Origin: Leptobacterium flavescens
GTDB lineage: Bacteria; Bacteroidota; Bacteroidia; Flavobacteriales; Flavobacteriaceae
Assembly: GCF_010671605.1 (NCBI RefSeq)
Contig: NZ_JAABOO010000001.1
Coordinates: 558,001-622,000 of the forward strand
DNA length: 64,000 nt
Direction of reading: 5' to 3'
Shown: positions 62,036-64,000 of the stretch, one piece after another
Layout of the letters: each line of letters opens with the position of its first letter
Position numbering within the stretch: the stretch's first letter is position 1
The notes under the pieces: model-generated
What the model was told of the DNA's origin: nothing
What the model saw: only the letters and a program-made list of their open reading frames with translations
Databases searched by the model: none
Program-made: the position numbers and the translations under genes

Positions 62036-62407
62036 ATGGCAATTAGCAAAAGTAGTTCAGATCAACTAATATCAGTCATTTTAAAGGGAATAGAAGAGGT
62101 AAAGGGGAAGGATATCAGTATCTTGGATTTAAGAGAAATTGAAAATACGGTCTGTGACTATTTTGTAATCTGTAACGGTACTTCAAACACACAAGTAAAC
62201 GCCATTGTTAATTCTATCCAGAAAACAGTTAGCAAACAAATAAGTGATAAGCCGTGGCATGTTGAAGGCTCCAATAACGGAGAGTGGGTACTATTAGATT
62301 ATGTAAACGTTGTGGTACACGTATTTCAGAAACATATAAGAGAGTTTTATGATATAGAAGGCCTGTGGGGCGATGCTAAAGTAACTTCCATATCAACTAA
62401 TTATTAA
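62036..62407 (+). CDS. rsfS: Ribosomal silencing factor RsfS
   Basis: 123 residues. Conserved segments: DISILDLREIENTVCDYFVICNGTSNTQVNAI and KPWHVEGSNNGEWVLLDYVNVVVHVF, then REFYDIEGLWGDA. RsfS binds uL14 and blocks 50S/30S joining in stationary phase or during starvation. 21 bp upstream of ftsH on the same strand, the usual Bacteroidota pair. Confidence 0.96.
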   Translation: MAISKSSSDQLISVILKGIEEVKGKDISILDLREIENTVCDYFVICNGTSNTQVNAIVNSIQKTVSKQISDKPWHVEGSNNGEWVLLDYVNVVVHVFQKHIREFYDIEGLWGDAKVTSISTNY

Positions 62408-62428
62408 TATTATTTAAGACTTAAATTA

Positions 62429-64000
62429 ATGGCAAAAGAAAGCCCAAATACTAAAAAACCGAGGTTTAACTCCTATTGGATATATGCGGTGATCCTTATT
62501 GTGATCATTGCAATGAATTATTTTTCCGGTAGCGGAGGTTGGCAAAAATTAAGTCCAACCACTCCTTCCGAGCTTCAGGAGTACCTTAAAAACGGTGATG
62601 TAGAGAAAATTTTAATTATTACCAATACAAGACAGGCAAAAGTATTTTTAAAACCGGAAGCACTTGCTAAGGAAGCTCATAAAGGAGTTGAAAGCAAATC
62701 CTTTATTCCTACCAGTGCGAAGACCCCTCATTACGAGTTAAAGTTCGGGGATCTTCAGAATTTTGAAAACGAGCTTAAGGAAACGGTTAAGGAAAACAAC
62801 CTGGATACGGAGATCGAATTTACCTCAGAATCCAACTTACTGGGAGATCTCTTACTCACCTTATTACCTTTTATTCTGATTATTGGTATATGGATCTTTC
62901 TGATGCGTCGTATGTCGGGCGGAGGCTCAGGCGGTGCCGGAGCACAGATCTTCAATATTGGAAAATCCAAAGCAAAACTTTTTGATGAAAAGATTAATAC
63001 CAGAGTAACATTTAAGGATGTTGCCGGTCTTGAAGGGGCTAAAGAAGAGGTTCAGGAGATTGTCGAATTCCTTAAGAGTCCTGAAAAATATACGTCCTTA
63101 GGAGGAAAAATACCTAAGGGAGCATTACTGGTAGGACCTCCGGGAACAGGAAAGACTTTATTGGCCAAGGCAGTAGCAGGCGAAGCAAAAGTACCTTTCT
63201 TCTCCCTGTCTGGATCTGATTTTGTTGAAATGTTTGTAGGTGTCGGAGCCTCCAGGGTAAGAGACCTTTTCAAACAGGCAAAAGACAAGTCGCCGGCCAT
63301 CATATTCATTGATGAGATCGATGCTATCGGTAGGGCCCGTGGTAAAAACAATTTTACCGGTTCTAATGACGAAAGAGAAAACACACTTAACCAGTTATTG
63401 ACCGAAATGGACGGTTTCGGAACCAATACCAATGTTATCGTACTTGCTGCAACCAACAGAGCTGATATCCTCGATAAAGCCCTGATGCGTGCGGGAAGGT
63501 TTGACAGGCAGATATATGTAGACCTGCCGGATCTGAGAGAACGTAAAGAGATCTTTGAGGTGCATTTAAGACCTATCAAGACATCAGAAACTCTCGATCT
63601 TGACTTCCTGGCAAAACAAACTCCCGGATTCTCCGGAGCTGATATAGCAAATGTTTGTAACGAAGCAGCGCTTATTGCGGCGAGAAACGGGAAAAAAGCA
63701 GTTGACAGACAGGATTTCCTCGATGCGGTAGACAGAATTGTAGGAGGTCTGGAGAAAAAGAATAAGATCATTACTCCCGAAGAGAAGAAAACCATTGCTT
63801 ATCACGAAGCAGGTCACGCAACCGTTAGCTGGATGCTGGAGCACGCAGCTCCCCTGGTTAAGGTAACTATTGTTCCAAGAGGACAATCCCTCGGAGCAGC
63901 CTGGTATTTGCCTGAAGAGCGTCTGATCGTCAGACCTGAGCAAATGCTGGACGAGATGTGCGCTACCCTTGGAGGGCGTGCCGCCGAAAAAGTTATTTTC
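62429..64000 (+). CDS. ftsH: ATP-dependent zinc metalloprotease FtsH (partial, 3' end outside window)
   Basis: 524 residues are visible from ATG 62429; the gene continues past the window. Order: cytoplasmic N-tail, TM1 (about 17-33), periplasmic FtsH-ext domain, TM2 (about 140-158), glycine-rich linker, AAA module with Walker A GPPGTGKT at 236-243, Walker B IIFIDEIDAIG and the second region of homology ATNRADILDKALMRAGRFDRQ, then the protease domain with zinc motif HEAGH at 459-463. It degrades membrane and regulatory proteins. The frame is missing from listed ORFs because no stop codon occurs before the edge. Only the last part, with the third zinc ligand, is missing. Confidence 0.97.
   Translation, partial: MAKESPNTKKPRFNSYWIYAVILIVIIAMNYFSGSGGWQKLSPTTPSELQEYLKNGDVEKILIITNTRQAKVFLKPEALAKEAHKGVESKSFIPTSAKTPHYELKFGDLQNFENELKETVKENNLDTEIEFTSESNLLGDLLLTLLPFILIIGIWIFLMRRMSGGGSGGAGAQIFNIGKSKAKLFDEKINTRVTFKDVAGLEGAKEEVQEIVEFLKSPEKYTSLGGKIPKGALLVGPPGTGKTLLAKAVAGEAKVPFFSLSGSDFVEMFVGVGASRVRDLFKQAKDKSPAIIFIDEIDAIGRARGKNNFTGSNDERENTLNQLLTEMDGFGTNTNVIVLAATNRADILDKALMRAGRFDRQIYVDLPDLRERKEIFEVHLRPIKTSETLDLDFLAKQTPGFSGADIANVCNEAALIAARNGKKAVDRQDFLDAVDRIVGGLEKKNKIITPEEKKTIAYHEAGHATVSWMLEHAAPLVKVTIVPRGQSLGAAWYLPEERLIVRPEQMLDEMCATLGGRAAEKVIF

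Overview
The window is a piece of a chromosome from a member of the Bacteroidota, most probably family Flavobacteriaceae. The evidence is: C-terminal type IX secretion (T9SS) sorting tails on two exoproteins, GEVED modules, DUF2851 and DUF2911 genes, many signal-peptide-II lipoproteins, repeated TAnnTTTG promoter boxes, and almost no Shine-Dalgarno sequences, with rpsU as the striking exception. I did not compute base composition and cannot name the genus.

Layout. (1) 1-7.6 kb, minus strand: the classic transcription/translation block, in transcript order tRNA-Thr(UGU), tRNA-Tyr, a 107-bp tandem repeat array, tRNA-Gly, tRNA-Thr(GGU), tuf, tRNA-Trp, secE, nusG, rplK, rplA, rplJ, rplL, rpoB (cut by the left edge). 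A good TTG-N18-TAnnTTTG promoter stands in front of the first tRNA. (2) 7.6-18.7 kb, minus strand: hpf, a XerC/D recombinase, a 2443-residue secreted M43 metalloprotease with five GEVED repeats, rpsU and a GH13 alpha-amylase lipoprotein. (3) 18.9-24.9 kb, minus strand: acyl-CoA dehydrogenase, a ComEA-like HhH protein, a Na+/alanine symporter, a K+ channel with RCK domain, a PspC protein and an M57 protease. (4) 25-33.4 kb: a T9SS subtilase, DUF2851, thiol-redox proteins (peroxiredoxin-like, rhodanese, two thioredoxin-fold proteins) and a marR-nitroreductase-yceI operon with a visible operator. (5) 33.6-42.4 kb, plus strand: a complete tryptophan operon trpEGDCFB-X-Y-A, preceded by a leader peptide with three consecutive Trp codons and a terminator, that is, a transcription attenuator. 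X (CBM9-like) and Y (glycoside-hydrolase-like lipoprotein) lie inside the operon between trpB and trpA. (6) 42.5-48 kb, plus: M16 and M20 peptidases and a DUF2911/TPR protein. (7) 48-52.5 kb, minus: UDG-fold protein, TPR protein, yaaA, VOC protein, rluD, PASTA protein. (8) 52.7-64 kb: ddl, coaD, VOC protein, hybrid histidine kinase, SulP transporter (minus), M14 peptidase, NUDIX (minus), pyrE, SRPBCC protein, birA (minus), rsfS and ftsH (cut by the right edge).

Most of the window is ordinary core genome. The parts most worth a second look are the trp attenuator and the two carbohydrate-type genes coupled into the trp operon, the tandem repeat array transcribed inside the tRNA-tuf operon, the strong SD of rpsU, the giant protease placed next to housekeeping genes, and several palindromic operator-like sites. 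I saw no insertion sequence, prophage, CRISPR array, rRNA or plasmid feature. Promoter and terminator calls are by eye; start codons were moved from the longest reading frame where that frame began at TTG or extended beyond the family's usual N-terminus.
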